Notes: a model not told the origin generated them from the letters alone. Numbered from the stretch's first letter, positions 44,109 through 53,845 are shown. The stretch: DNA of 64,000 nt from Kangiella sediminilitoris (GCF_001708405.1 NZ_CP012418.1:620001-684000); one strand, 5' to 3'. Translations and numbers: made by a program.

Positions 44109-44894
44109 CTAGCGATTCTTTTTGTAGCCTGCCGAGGCATTCAGCAGCTCAAGTGTATATTGTGATTTAGGTTGGCTGAAAATATCGGCAACTCTTCCAT
44201 ACTCTTCCTGTTTTCCGTTATTTAATACCAGAACCTTGTTACTAAAGTGCTGAACTAGGCCAAGATCGTGTGATATGAACACATAGGCTAAATCAAGCTG
44301 GTCCTGAAGGTCGAGGAGAAGGTTAATAATTTGAGCCTGAACTGAGACGTCTAAAGCTGAAACAGGTTCATCTGCAACGATTACCTTCGGACGTAATAAA
44401 AGGGCTCTGGCAATGGCTATGCGCTGTCTTTGCCCACCTGAAAATGTGTGAGGGTACCGTTCAGCATATTCGGCACGCAGACCGACCATTTCAAGGACTT
44501 CTTTGATTCTTTCCCGGCGTTGGCTTGCAGTGTAAGTGGTGCCATTATGCAATGGCTCTTCCAAACTTTGCATGATGGTAGCTCGTGGGTTTAGTGAAGC
44601 AGATGCGTCCTGAAAAATCATCCTGATATTTTTATACCACTGGAACTTGTTCTTTCTCTTTAGAATATCCTTCCCTTCGAAGAGTAGCTCGCCGCTATCA
44701 GGACTATCTGCACCAACTAAAATGCGGGCAAGGGTTGATTTCCCCGAGCCAGACTCTCCAACTACGGCCAAAGTTTGCCCTTCGTTCAGACTGAAGCTGA
44801 CATCTTGTAATACCTCAAGATAACCTTTTTTTAGCGGGTTATTTGAAACCTTATAACTTTTTCGTAGATTTTTTGCAGAGAAGAGGTTTGGCAT
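44109..44894 (-). CDS. sapF: Peptide ABC transporter ATP-binding protein, SapF/DppF type
   Basis: Cytoplasmic ATPase subunit (261 aa) of an oligopeptide-type ABC transporter. Walker A GESGSGKS (about residues 46-53), Q-loop FQDASASLNPR, signature SGGQRQR, Walker B VIVADEPVSALD and a His in ISHDLGL are all intact. It is the last gene of a five-gene operon and lies 3 bases after the SapD-like ATPase. Lengths of all five products fit the Sap system better than Opp. Known Sap systems are linked to antimicrobial-peptide resistance and putrescine export; substrate here is uncertain. Confidence 0.8.
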   Translation of the reverse strand: MPNLFSAKNLRKSYKVSNNPLKKGYLEVLQDVSFSLNEGQTLAVVGESGSGKSTLARILVGADSPDSGELLFEGKDILKRKNKFQWYKNIRMIFQDASASLNPRATIMQSLEEPLHNGTTYTASQRRERIKEVLEMVGLRAEYAERYPHTFSGGQRQRIAIARALLLRPKVIVADEPVSALDVSVQAQIINLLLDLQDQLDLAYVFISHDLGLVQHFSNKVLVLNNGKQEEYGRVADIFSQPKSQYTLELLNASAGYKKNR

Positions 44895-44897
44895 ATG

Positions 44898-45872
44898 TTA
44901 ATCCTCCTCAATTAGAGGGAAGTGACAGCGTACCTTACGTCCTTTTAGAGAACGTAGTTCAGGGGGTTGTACACATTTTTTATTGGCATAGGGGCAACGA
45001 GGCCCTAAATAGCAGCCCACAGGCAAATGATCCAAGGATGGGGTACTTCCCTTGAGATTAAAGAGGCGCCTTCCCTTTTTGTAATGCATCCCGTAGTGTG
45101 GAACGCTATCAAGCAACGCTTTAGTGTAAGGGTGATAAGGTTGGCTCAAAAGGTTATAAGTTCGCCCAGACTCAACAATCTGGCCTCCGTACATGACATA
45201 AACTTTATCGGTTGTCTCCGACAGGATAGAGAAGTCATGAGTGATTAGCATCAGAGCCATGTGATGCTCTTCATTTAATTTTAAAAGCAGGTCCAGGATT
45301 TGTGACTGTACTGTTACATCAAGCGCCGTCGTCGGCTCATCTGCAATGAGAAGCTTGGGCTGGCAGGCAAGAGCCATGGCTATCATTACACGCTGGTTCA
45401 ACCCACCTGACAGTTGGTGGGGATATTCTTTATATCGGCGTTTTGCATCCAATATCCCTACCTGATTTAATAACTCCAAGGATTTCTCATATCGCTCCTT
45501 GCGAGTGCCACCATCATGAAAGCGGATGGTTTCATCGAGTTGATAGCCTATTGTTAATGAGGGATTTAAGCTTGATGTTGGTTCCTGAAATATGATTGAG
45601 ATATTGCTGCTAATCAATTTTTGGCGCTCTGCTGCACCCATACGAGTCAAGTCATGACCATCAAGGTTAAATAAATCTGCTCGCATTGTTGCTGCGGGTG
45701 ATAATAAGCCTGCAATAGCTAAAGCCATAACACTTTTACCGGATCCGGACTCGCCTATGACTCCTTGTACCTGCCCTGCATTGATGGATATTTTTGCGTT
45801 ATCTACCGCGGGAATAATACCGCTATCGGTTTTAAAGTTAACGCTTAGGTTTTCTACTTGCAGTAATCCCAT
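44898..45872 (-). CDS. sapD: Peptide ABC transporter ATP-binding protein, SapD/DppD type
   Basis: Second ATPase subunit (324 aa). Walker A GESGSGKS (about 39-46), Q-loop [11 protein letters not shown], signature LSGGLNQR (altered to GGLNQ rather than GGMRQ, as in SapD), Walker [13 protein letters not shown], switch His in ITHDFS. The C-terminal extension carries the oligopeptide-transporter Cys cluster ([15 protein letters not shown]...RCHFP), which binds a [4Fe-4S] cluster in this family. It pairs with the SapF-like protein downstream. Confidence 0.82.
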   Translation of the reverse strand: MGLLQVENLSVNFKTDSGIIPAVDNAKISINAGQVQGVIGESGSGKSVMALAIAGLLSPAATMRADLFNLDGHDLTRMGAAERQKLISSNISIIFQEPTSSLNPSLTIGYQLDETIRFHDGGTRKERYEKSLELLNQVGILDAKRRYKEYPHQLSGGLNQRVMIAMALACQPKLLIADEPTTALDVTVQSQILDLLLKLNEEHHMALMLITHDFSILSETTDKVYVMYGGQIVESGRTYNLLSQPYHPYTKALLDSVPHYGMHYKKGRRLFNLKGSTPSLDHLPVGCYLGPRCPYANKKCVQPPELRSLKGRKVRCHFPLIEED

Positions 45873-45877
45873 AAAAT

Positions 45878-46753
45878 CTACCGGTTGAGCCTTGGATCTA
45901 GAGCATCACGTACGCCATCTCCGACCAAGTTGATTGAAAGCACTGTAAGGAAAATAGCCAGACCTGGCAAAGTCATGGTCCATGGCGCAAACTGAATAAA
46001 CGCTCTTGATTCGGATAGCATTGTTCCCCATTCTGCCATGGGTGGCTGAGCGCCCAGGCCTAAGAATCCCAGCGCGGCAATATCGAGCAGAGCCGTTGAA
46101 AAACTAAATGTTAGCTGCACAATTAAAGCTGGAACAATATTTGGCCAGACATGGTGTGTCAGTAGGCGAAAACGCTTTGCTCCATCTAGACGGGCAGCCA
46201 TAACATAATCTTTATTCAGCTCATCGCTGATGGCTGACTGGGTGATACGAACAAACTGCGGTATTAAAACAATAATGACCGCGTAGATAGCATTGGGCAG
46301 TCCTGGACCTATTATAGCTACAATCGCAATTGCCAACAGAAGTGAAGGGAAAGAGAGTAATAAATCCATAATTCGCATCAACAGCGAGCGCAGTGCAGGA
46401 CTCAGGAAGGCCGAGGCAGCACCGATTACTATGCCTGATATGGCTGCGATAAGCACTACAGTGATTGTGAGCTGTAATGATAAGCGAGCTCCATGGAGTA
46501 ATCTTGATAGCAGGTCACGCCCAAGATCATCCGTACCAAAGAAGTAATTAAAGTCACCAGCAGAGCTCCATATTGGTGGAACTAGAACCTTGTTATTAAA
46601 CTGGTGTGCTGGATCGTAGGGCGCAAGCAAGGGGCCAATTAACGCCATTAGCATAATAACTGACAGTACAGCGGTTCCTATTAAAGCACCTTTGTTCTGC
46701 TTATAAATAGCCCAGGCCGCTTTTTGATTAGCCGTTCCAATGCGCTTAATCAT
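45878..46753 (-). CDS. sapC: Peptide ABC transporter permease, SapC/DppC type
   Basis: Inner-membrane permease (291 aa) with six helices. An N-terminal helix (ALIGTAVLSVIMLMALIGPLLAP) is followed by GTDDLGRDLLSRLLHGAR, the OppC/DppC family hallmark, and the cytoplasmic EAA-like loop in which MAARLDGAKRFRLLTHHVWPN docks on the ATPases. Its ATG overlaps the stop of the upstream permease gene by 4 bases (ATGA). Confidence 0.82.
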   Translation of the reverse strand: MIKRIGTANQKAAWAIYKQNKGALIGTAVLSVIMLMALIGPLLAPYDPAHQFNNKVLVPPIWSSAGDFNYFFGTDDLGRDLLSRLLHGARLSLQLTITVVLIAAISGIVIGAASAFLSPALRSLLMRIMDLLLSFPSLLLAIAIVAIIGPGLPNAIYAVIIVLIPQFVRITQSAISDELNKDYVMAARLDGAKRFRLLTHHVWPNIVPALIVQLTFSFSTALLDIAALGFLGLGAQPPMAEWGTMLSESRAFIQFAPWTMTLPGLAIFLTVLSINLVGDGVRDALDPRLNR

Positions 46754-47709
46754 GACGGTCTCCTTAAGCGCGGATTAAGATAGATACTCAAGAAGTCCAG
46801 AGCCAGGTTAAAGGCAATAACGATGATAGAAAGTGCTAAAACCCCCCCTTGGATACTGGCAAAATCACGTCTAGATACAGCCTCCAGAAGCCACTTGCCA
46901 ATTCCAGGCCATGCAAAAATATATTCAGTAACAATGACGCCTGACATGATGATGCTGACCTGAACGCCGCTAATTGTCAGAATTGGTTGCAATGCATTAC
47001 GCAGGCCATGAATCCAGATTATCCTTCTCTGGCTGATACCTTTGGAGCGTGCCGTACGAATATATTCCGACTTGAGTACCGCAAGTAAAGAAGAGCGAGT
47101 CATGCGGGCAATAATCGCCATCGGGATAGTACTCAATGTTATTGCTGGGAGTACAAGGTGGTGCAAGGCATTCAAAAAAGCATCAAACCCATATTGATTG
47201 TGGTGTAGTAAGGTATCAATGAGCATAAAACGAGTATACGGCTGGATGTCATATTGGAAATCAATTCTTCCAGCGACCGGTGTCCAGCCAAGGGTCAGGG
47301 AAAACAGCAGCACTAACAGCATACCCCACCAGAAAATAGGCATTGAGTAGCCTACCAAAGATGATGTCATCAGGGTGTTATCCAGCCACCCGCCACGGCG
47401 TGTGGAGGAAAGAATGCCCAGCCCCAGGCCTGTTGTAACCGCCAAAGCTAATGCTAATACAATGAGCTCGATTGAGGCGGGAAAATGTTGTAAGAAATCA
47501 GTGAGTACACTTCTTTTATGGATACTGGAAATCCCCCAGTCCCCCTGCAATAAAAACTGTAGATACTCGAAGTATTGGAAAAATACATTCTGGCTTTTGT
47601 AGTCATGTATCGGCGTGTCAGACTGTAAGCTAAGGATGTAAGTTAAGACCGTTAAGCCCAGAAGACTAATTAGTAATGTACCTAACTGCTTTATAAGAGT
47701 GGTGAACAT
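46750..47709 (-). CDS. sapB: Peptide ABC transporter permease, SapB/DppB type
   Basis: Inner-membrane permease (319 aa), partner of the SapC-like protein. It has the EAA loop EYIRTARSKGISQRRIIWIHGLRNA and C-terminal block VTEYIFAWPGIGKWLLEAV. The periplasmic stretch LGWTPVAGRIDFQYDIQPYT and the short N-terminus resemble SapB, while VGYSMPIFWWGMLL is closer to DppB, so subfamily assignment is a judgement. Starts one base into the stop of the substrate-binding protein gene (TAATG). Confidence 0.8.
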   Translation of the reverse strand: MFTTLIKQLGTLLISLLGLTVLTYILSLQSDTPIHDYKSQNVFFQYFEYLQFLLQGDWGISSIHKRSVLTDFLQHFPASIELIVLALALAVTTGLGLGILSSTRRGGWLDNTLMTSSLVGYSMPIFWWGMLLVLLFSLTLGWTPVAGRIDFQYDIQPYTRFMLIDTLLHHNQYGFDAFLNALHHLVLPAITLSTIPMAIIARMTRSSLLAVLKSEYIRTARSKGISQRRIIWIHGLRNALQPILTISGVQVSIIMSGVIVTEYIFAWPGIGKWLLEAVSRRDFASIQGGVLALSIIVIAFNLALDFLSIYLNPRLRRPS

Positions 47710-49397
47710 TAATCAGCTTCCTTCTGTGGCAAAACGCGCGTAGTTGGGTCTGGCTTTGAAATAGTTACACCCTCAAAGTTAATGTTGCCAATGGGCGAAA
47801 TTATTAAGCCGCTGATATTAGGTTGTACCAGGACACTATTATTGGCGTGTGCAATTGTTAACCATGGTGCCTGCTGTTTAAATATTTTTTGTGCCTCATC
47901 GTAATATCGCTTTCTTACGGGCTGCTCAGAGAGAGTCCTTGCCTTCAGGATTAGCCTATCAAACTCTTTATCACACCATTTTGAGTAGTTGTTACCGCTA
48001 ACAGCCGAAGAGCAGCTAAGAAGCGGGGTGAAGAAGTTATTGGGATCGGCGTTATCTGCGTTCCAACCGAGTAATACGCTATGGTGCTGTCCCTGAGCCA
48101 CTCTTGCTAAAAACGTTCCCCATTCATAAGTGATGATTCGAGCATCAACATTAATGTCTGCCAGGTCTTGCTGAATCATCTCAGCCATCTTTCTGGCATT
48201 TGGATTATATGCGCGCTGAATTGGCATAGCCCAGATATCTATACTAAATCCATTGGCATAGCCCGCATCCCGGAGAAGCTCTAATGCCTTTCTCTTGCTG
48301 AATGTTATTTTGTTTATATCTTGGTTGTAGGCCCACGATGATGGAGGAATGGGGTTAGTAGCCAATGATGCCTGACGATCATAAACGGTTTGTAATATCG
48401 CTTCACGATCAATCGCCATGGTTAGGGCTCTTCTTACTTTTTCATCATCGAACGGCGGTTTTTCAGTGTTAAAAGCCCAGTAGGCAACGTTAAGACCCGG
48501 GGTTTGCACGATTTTTAAATCATTCTTCTGGGCAACCTTGAGGTGTACCGGGAGTGGATAACTCATTAAATCGCATTCGCCAGCACTGAACCTGGCAAAG
48601 CGCATGGCTGCGTCTGGAGTTATGGCAAACACCAGGTTTTTTACCCGCTTGGTATCGGCAAAATAGTTATCAAACCGCTTATAACGAATGTAAGCGTCGG
48701 GTTCGTAGCGCTCAAACCTGAAAGGGCCTGTTCCAATGGGTTTGCTGTCAATCCACTCAGGGTGCCTTAGACGGTTAAGTTGCTCAGCATATTCTGCAGA
48801 TAAAACTGAGGCAAAAGGTGTCGCCAATATTGATAAGAAAGGGCTTTCAGGACGGCTGAGTACGAATTGAACCTGATGTTCGCCGGTCTTCCTAATGTCT
48901 TTAATCAGTTGATCAAGACTTTGTGCGGTAAAGTAGGGGTACCGGCCACCAGAAATACCATGGTAGGGATGGCTGCGTAAGCGTTGGCGATTAAAGCTGA
49001 ATAAGACATCATCGGCATTCATCGGACGACTGGGCGTAAATATTTGGCTACCATGAAATGCGACATCTTTTCTAAGATTAAAAGTATAACGTAAGCCGTC
49101 ATTACTAATGCGCCAGGACTTAGCTAATGAAGGTGCGATCTCCGTAGTACCGGGCCTGTATGTCACTAACTGATTATAGATGATGTTGGCTGTTGCGTCG
49201 TAGGAAGTCCCTGATGTCACAAGTTGTGGGTTGAATCCATCAGGGCTGCCCTCAGAACAGTAAACCAAAAGCTCTCGGCTGTTTTGCCCGGCTTTTTCGG
49301 AGGCATCTGGTGTACAGGCCGAACATAGAAGCAGGGTTAAAACTGCTAATCCGGGCACTTTCTTGGCGATGCTGTTATAAACGCTATGGTTTGACAT
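47709..49397 (-). CDS. sapA: Peptide-binding lipoprotein, SapA/DppA type
   Basis: Substrate-binding component (562 aa) of the downstream ABC transporter, family 5 extracellular solute-binding proteins. A lipobox LCSAC gives a lipidated Cys28, so it is a lipoprotein, unlike soluble SapA or DppA of enterics. The opening VYCSEGSPDGFNPQLVTSG resembles DppA, then PSLAKSWRISNDGLRYTFNLRKDV is general for the family. Gene order A-B-C-D-F matches sapABCDF of Gammaproteobacteria. Peptides or cationic antimicrobial peptides are plausible cargo; sequence alone does not decide. Confidence 0.8.
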   Translation of the reverse strand: MSNHSVYNSIAKKVPGLAVLTLLLCSACTPDASEKAGQNSRELLVYCSEGSPDGFNPQLVTSGTSYDATANIIYNQLVTYRPGTTEIAPSLAKSWRISNDGLRYTFNLRKDVAFHGSQIFTPSRPMNADDVLFSFNRQRLRSHPYHGISGGRYPYFTAQSLDQLIKDIRKTGEHQVQFVLSRPESPFLSILATPFASVLSAEYAEQLNRLRHPEWIDSKPIGTGPFRFERYEPDAYIRYKRFDNYFADTKRVKNLVFAITPDAAMRFARFSAGECDLMSYPLPVHLKVAQKNDLKIVQTPGLNVAYWAFNTEKPPFDDEKVRRALTMAIDREAILQTVYDRQASLATNPIPPSSWAYNQDINKITFSKRKALELLRDAGYANGFSIDIWAMPIQRAYNPNARKMAEMIQQDLADINVDARIITYEWGTFLARVAQGQHHSVLLGWNADNADPNNFFTPLLSCSSAVSGNNYSKWCDKEFDRLILKARTLSEQPVRKRYYDEAQKIFKQQAPWLTIAHANNSVLVQPNISGLIISPIGNINFEGVTISKPDPTTRVLPQKEAD

Positions 49398-49725
49398 CAG
49401 GTCTTTGTTTTCGTTGGATTTCTTAATAATAACAAGCTTAACAGTCAGTGCCTAGCAATTACTTAGTGTCAAGAAATCATCAAGGCTTAACCCAAACTTG
49501 TTACAAGCTGTGAACAGGTGCTGAGTTACCACGGTAACAAGTTGAAAGGGATAGGGAAACTGCTATACTGATTTTGTAGTATATATATGCTGTTAAGAAG
49601 TCGTTCAGGCGTTATAACTTAAAGTAAGAAAAACAATTATCTGTCGGGGCCCGTAGTTTGAAATCAAAAGCAATAAGTATTTCGGGTTTCGTAAAGTGAT
49701 GGCAGAGATAAGTATAGAGTGAGCA
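49398..49725. other. Intergenic region with operator-like palindrome and promoter
   Basis: A 328-base gap between divergent genes with no coding frame. It holds a perfect palindrome GTTACC-AC-GGTAAC (49525-49538), a longer pair AACTTGTTAC (49495-49504) / GTAACAAGTT (49534-49543), and a promoter TTGAAA (49542-49547), 16-base spacer, TATACT (49564-49569) pointing towards the outer-membrane gene at 49726, leaving a 5' leader of about 150 bases. Confidence 0.65.
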
Positions 49726-50895
49726 ATGAAACCGTTTAATCAGGCAAAAATGATCGCCACAGCAGCGCTGGTGCTACTTAGCAGCCCAGTTGTTGTTGCA
49801 AATGGTGCTTCAGTACCGGCGGACAGCTGGTCTCCCTATACATTTGGTGATTCTTCTTACGCTGAACTATTTGACTATTACTCCTCTTCCAAAGTGATCC
49901 CTCTTTACGCTGATTCAGACTCAGGTACTTTTGGTGGTAAAGATAATGAAGAGAAATTATCCGTGGGTTTCTCTGATAGTATAGATGGATTCTGGAAAGT
50001 GTCTTTAGATCTGAATCAGTCTAAAGAGTCGGCTTTTGCTGATGAACAGTATCGTTTGAATACGGCATACAGTCCGAATAATGGAGAGTCTACCTTTTAC
50101 ATTGATTATGGAAATCGACGAGTTCCTGTTTCCATCAAGGTTGATGATATTCTCGAGTATAATCAAAAGCGCATTTCGGATGAAAACTTTTCACTTGGGT
50201 TAAATCAAAAGTTAAATGATTCATGGTCAGTAAGTATTAGTTATACTAAGTCTGAGCTTGAACAGAATTCATCACAAAACAGTGAAGTCGGTTACGAACA
50301 TAGTGGTGCTTTGAACCAGCATTATTGGTTCGACCTGAACAAAGATGGTTTGCCTGAGTCGGTGAATTTGTTTTCTGAGCTCGGAACAGCTTCAGACTTC
50401 GATAAGGCCTCTGAGGGAATTGAAATACGCCTAACCCGGCAGGCCAGTGATAAGCTGCGTGTTGGCGGTACAATAAGTAGCTCTAACCTGAACTTGGATT
50501 GGCAACCTTACAAGTTTGATAATATACAACTTCCAATCTCAGAGTATGATGAACAGAGTTTTTCGCTGTTTGGTCAATATGATATCAGCCAAGATTGGCG
50601 TTTCAATGCGAATCTGAGTCGCAACTACTTTCAAAAAGAGTCCCCTCAGGTAGTGTCTTTACTTGCTGCTGATGCTAGCGAACTAAACTTTGAAAATACA
50701 ACCTTAGACATAGGTGTCCAATACCAGGGGCGCTGGGATGATATGGGGCTGGTGATTCGAATAGATTTGCTTAATTTGTTGGGAGAGGCTGCGGACCAGG
50801 ATAATGGTTTGCAACAGCTGGATGATTCTGGGTTGATGCCTTACACCTTCCAAAGCCCAAAATATATCAAATTAAGCGGCAGTATTAACTTCTAG
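49726..50895 (+). CDS. Hypothetical outer-membrane beta-barrel protein, 389 aa
   Basis: A secreted protein with signal peptide ending at VVANGA (about residues 1-27). The mature chain is a succession of amphipathic beta strands with polar turns, including repeating strand pairs such as SVSISYTKSELEQ and KLRVGGTISSSNL, and ends in IKLSGSINF, a C-terminal Phe typical of outer-membrane barrels. It lacks a TonB box or plug domain, so it is not a TonB-dependent receptor despite being next to the TonB2 operon. No named family recognised. It has its own promoter with a flanking palindrome. Confidence 0.65.
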   Translation: MKPFNQAKMIATAALVLLSSPVVVANGASVPADSWSPYTFGDSSYAELFDYYSSSKVIPLYADSDSGTFGGKDNEEKLSVGFSDSIDGFWKVSLDLNQSKESAFADEQYRLNTAYSPNNGESTFYIDYGNRRVPVSIKVDDILEYNQKRISDENFSLGLNQKLNDSWSVSISYTKSELEQNSSQNSEVGYEHSGALNQHYWFDLNKDGLPESVNLFSELGTASDFDKASEGIEIRLTRQASDKLRVGGTISSSNLNLDWQPYKFDNIQLPISEYDEQSFSLFGQYDISQDWRFNANLSRNYFQKESPQVVSLLAADASELNFENTTLDIGVQYQGRWDDMGLVIRIDLLNLLGEAADQDNGLQQLDDSGLMPYTFQSPKYIKLSGSINF

Positions 50896-50989
50896 TCAAA
50901 GCTCACTGATATATTGTCACTTCTGCATTCAACTATAAAAAAATATTATCTGAGTATATTACTAAATGTAAATTAGCTGTAATGATTTG

Positions 50990-51019
50990 TTGACCGTTAC
51001 GGGGCTTGTCATTTATAGT
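50990..51019 (+). promoter_or_regulatory. Candidate promoter of the TonB2-type operon
   Basis: TTGACC (50990-50995), 18-base spacer, TATAGT (51014-51019). The gap 50896-51185 contains no gene. I looked for a Fur box here because such operons are often iron regulated and did not see one. Confidence 0.45.
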
Positions 51020-51185
51020 TGATTTCTTTCACCGCGAGAAGACCGATTGGTTTAAGTTGACAATTAAAGAGACGGTATTAACACTTCTGGCCTTTAATTT
51101 CTTGATTTTTGGCCTGAATCCTACTAAGTTTCTTTAACATCGACTTTTAATGAAACAATTTCTGAACAGAAATTTGGGTAAGTTT

Positions 51186-51962
51186 ATGAAAAAACAAGTA
51201 CTTTTTAAGAAAACGGCTATTGCCTTGATGGCTTCTGCTGTCATGGGGAGCACAATTGCTGCTGGCCCATTCAATTCTTCTATGAATATAGAAAAGCGAA
51301 TTGATAAAGAGGCAGCGAGCACACAGGTGTCTGTAGATCGTCTAGCAGAGCAAACGACCGATTTGGCGCTAGAATACAGAAACACTTTACAGCAAGTTGA
51401 TAGCCTGCGCATTTATAACACTCAGCTTGAAAGACAAATTGCATCTCAGGAAAAAGAGATTGCATCAAGCACTGAGGAAATGGAAACCATTGATGAAACA
51501 GAAAAGGGTGTTCTTCCACTGATGGATGAAATGATCAAAACCCTTGATGAGTTTGTTCAGTTAGACATTCCATTCAACCTTGAAAAACGTCAGGAACGTG
51601 TACAAAACTTGTACGGCCTGATGGATTCAGCTGATGTTACTGTTTCTGAGAAATACCGTAAGATTCTAGAAGCTTATCAAATCGAAATGCAGTACGGTAA
51701 TGCTGTATCTGCAAGTAGTGGTACCATTGATAAAGACGGTGAGACTCTAACTGTCGATTTCCTACGTGTTGGTCGTTTATCTTACGTTTACTTAACTGTT
51801 GACGGTGAAAGTGGTGCCTATTGGGACAAAAGTTCAGCTACTTGGAAACCTCTTCCGAATGAATTCTTAGATTCGGTAAATAGCGCTATCAATATGGCGA
51901 AAGGTGTAGCAACACAAGAACTCTTCAAAGTACCAGTCCCAGTTACGGAGGCAGCACAATGA
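51186..51962 (+). CDS. DUF3450 periplasmic protein of the TonB2 operon
   Basis: A 258-aa exported protein with a signal peptide (MKKQVLFKKTAIALMASAVM, cleavage near IAAG). The first half is a long coiled coil (VSVDRLAEQTTDLALEYRNT, IASQEKEIASS) and the second half has the DUF3450 signature (LYGLMDSADVTVSEKYRKILEAYQIE, VGRLSYVYLTVDG). The ATG at 51186 is chosen because it starts the leader; a second ATG 12 codons upstream is in frame. The gene overlaps the next by 4 bases (ATGA). DUF3450 genes precede ttpC-exbB2-exbD2-tonB2 in Vibrio and Shewanella; role not known. Confidence 0.85.
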   Translation: MKKQVLFKKTAIALMASAVMGSTIAAGPFNSSMNIEKRIDKEAASTQVSVDRLAEQTTDLALEYRNTLQQVDSLRIYNTQLERQIASQEKEIASSTEEMETIDETEKGVLPLMDEMIKTLDEFVQLDIPFNLEKRQERVQNLYGLMDSADVTVSEKYRKILEAYQIEMQYGNAVSASSGTIDKDGETLTVDFLRVGRLSYVYLTVDGESGAYWDKSSATWKPLPNEFLDSVNSAINMAKGVATQELFKVPVPVTEAAQ

Positions 51963-53305
51963 GAAACATTTTAGCATTATCACTCGCTGGCGCCTTAGCG
52001 TTTAGTGTTTCAGCTGCGTCAAATGCTGCTGAAAGCTTGTCACACGCCGACCTACTTAAGAAAGTAAGAGATAAAGAGCGTATTCAAGAGCAGGTGAACA
52101 ACCAGCGTGTTCAAGAATTTGTTCGTAAGAAAAACCAGCAAGCGGAGCTACTAGCGGACGCAAAAGCACGTTTAGCAGCAGAAGAAGCTCGAAGTGAGCG
52201 TCTTAAAGCCGAGTTTGATGAAAACGAAAAACAACTAACTGAAATTGCAGAAGACCTTCGTGTTAAGCAGGGTAACCTGGGTGAGTTGTTTGGTGTAGTT
52301 CGTCAGGCAGCTAACGGCTTGTCTGGTGATATTTCATCATCATTAATCAGCGCTCAGTATCCTGGTCGTGATGCCCTGCTAAACAAGTTAATCGAAGCAG
52401 AAGAGCTTCCAAAAATGGACGACCTTCGTGGCTTCTACGTATTAATGTTGCAGGAGCTTTCTGAGCAAGGTAATACTGCAAGCTTTGCCGCAGACGTTGT
52501 AAACGAAGAAGGTCGTACAGAAACGCAAACTGTTGAGCGTATCGGTACCTTTAACCTGCTTACTGGTAAAGACTACCTGATTTACGACAAAGGTCAGATC
52601 AAAACTTTACAAGTTCAGCCTGGACCAGAAGTTCGTGACTTGGCAGCTGACTATGAAGCAGCAAACTCTGGCTATGCAGGTCTTTACATTGACCCTACTA
52701 AAGGCGGTATCCTACAGCTAGAAAAGCTGAAAATGAGCCTTCCAGACCGCTTATGGAAGTTTAAAGGTTTCGCAGGTTCAACAGTAATGATCTTGTTGGC
52801 AATCGGTATCTTAATTGCTCTAGAGCGTCTGTTCACACTGTACATGGTTACAGGTCCAAAAGTTGCTTCACAGAAGAAATCAAGCACTCCTGGCAACAAC
52901 CCACTTGGTCGTGTAATGAAAGTTTACTTGGCGAATAAGAATGAAGACGTCGAGAACTTGGAGCTGAAACTTGATGAGGCTGTACTGAAAGAAACGCCTA
53001 AAATCGAGCGTGGTATCAACTTGATAAAAGTTATTGCAGCGCTAGGTCCTTTGTTGGGTCTATTGGGTACGGTAGTTGGTATGATTGAGGTATTCCAATC
53101 TATTACACTTCACGGTACTGGTGACCCTCGTTTGATGGCAAACGGTATTTCGCAAGCATTGGTAACAACCGTTTGGGGTCTATTAGCAGCAATCCCACTT
53201 ACATTCCTACATGCCGTTGTTGCAGGTAAGAGTAAGAACATCATTCATGTACTTGAAGAGCAAAGCACGGGCCTAATGGCTCAACACGACGAAAATAACG
53301 GATAG
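51959..53305 (+). CDS. TtpC-like large MotA/TolQ/ExbB family proton channel protein
   Basis: A 448-aa relative of ExbB with a cleavable leader (MRNILALSLAGALAFSVSAASNAA) and a periplasmic coiled-coil region of about 230 residues that ordinary ExbB lacks. Three membrane helices follow (around 273-292, 355-380 and 400-420) with the family motif LLGLLGTVVGMIEVF and LVTTVWGLLAAIPLTF. In Vibrio TtpC is required for TonB2-dependent transport. The overlap with DUF3450 upstream and spacing of 10 bases to exbB downstream put it in a six-gene operon. Confidence 0.87.
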   Translation: MRNILALSLAGALAFSVSAASNAAESLSHADLLKKVRDKERIQEQVNNQRVQEFVRKKNQQAELLADAKARLAAEEARSERLKAEFDENEKQLTEIAEDLRVKQGNLGELFGVVRQAANGLSGDISSSLISAQYPGRDALLNKLIEAEELPKMDDLRGFYVLMLQELSEQGNTASFAADVVNEEGRTETQTVERIGTFNLLTGKDYLIYDKGQIKTLQVQPGPEVRDLAADYEAANSGYAGLYIDPTKGGILQLEKLKMSLPDRLWKFKGFAGSTVMILLAIGILIALERLFTLYMVTGPKVASQKKSSTPGNNPLGRVMKVYLANKNEDVENLELKLDEAVLKETPKIERGINLIKVIAALGPLLGLLGTVVGMIEVFQSITLHGTGDPRLMANGISQALVTTVWGLLAAIPLTFLHAVVAGKSKNIIHVLEEQSTGLMAQHDENNG

Positions 53306-53315
53306 GAATTTCCTT

Positions 53316-53828
53316 ATGGAATTAATCTATACGATATTAGAGTTTATTGATAAAGGTGGATGGGTCCTATGGTGGATAGGGCTCGTTCTATTCATGATGT
53401 GGACCTTTATTATCGAGCGTTACTGGTACATCTATGGGCAATTCCCCAAAGAAGCTCGTTCGATTATCGCTCGTTGGAACTCTCGTGACGATCAAACTTC
53501 ATGGCGCGCACATCAAATCCGTGAAGCTTGGGTCTCTGTTGCGAGAGAAGCTTTGAACCAGAGAATGTTATTAATTAAAACGTTGATTGCTATCTGTCCA
53601 TTACTAGGCCTTTTGGGTACGGTAACCGGTATGATCAGTGTTTTCGATGGCATGTCAGGTCAAGGCTCAGGTAGTGCACGTCAAATGGCGGGCGGTATCT
53701 TCCAAGCGACAATTCCGACAATGGCGGGAATGGTTGCAGCTTTATCTGGCATTTTCTTCAGTAGCCGTTTAGAACAAACAGCTTATATGAAGACACACCA
53801 GTTAGCCGACAACCTTCCACACCATTAA
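53316..53828 (+). CDS. exbB: ExbB2-type proton channel protein
   Basis: A 170-aa inner-membrane protein with three helices; the first (WVLWWIGLVLFMMWTFII) is followed by a cytoplasmic loop and the conserved TM2-TM3 region (LIAICPLLGLLGTVTGMISVF and ATIPTMAGMVAALSGIFF). Forms the pentameric proton channel with ExbD that energises TonB. The size fits the short ExbB2 class found in TonB2 clusters. Followed by exbD after 17 bases. Confidence 0.92.
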   Translation: MELIYTILEFIDKGGWVLWWIGLVLFMMWTFIIERYWYIYGQFPKEARSIIARWNSRDDQTSWRAHQIREAWVSVAREALNQRMLLIKTLIAICPLLGLLGTVTGMISVFDGMSGQGSGSARQMAGGIFQATIPTMAGMVAALSGIFFSSRLEQTAYMKTHQLADNLPHH

Positions 53829-53845
53829 TTATTGGGTGAAGCTAC

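Noticed and set aside
50896-51185. Possible Fur box before the TonB2-type operon
   Set aside because: I found no sequence close to the GATAATGATAATCATTATC pattern; only a plain promoter candidate.
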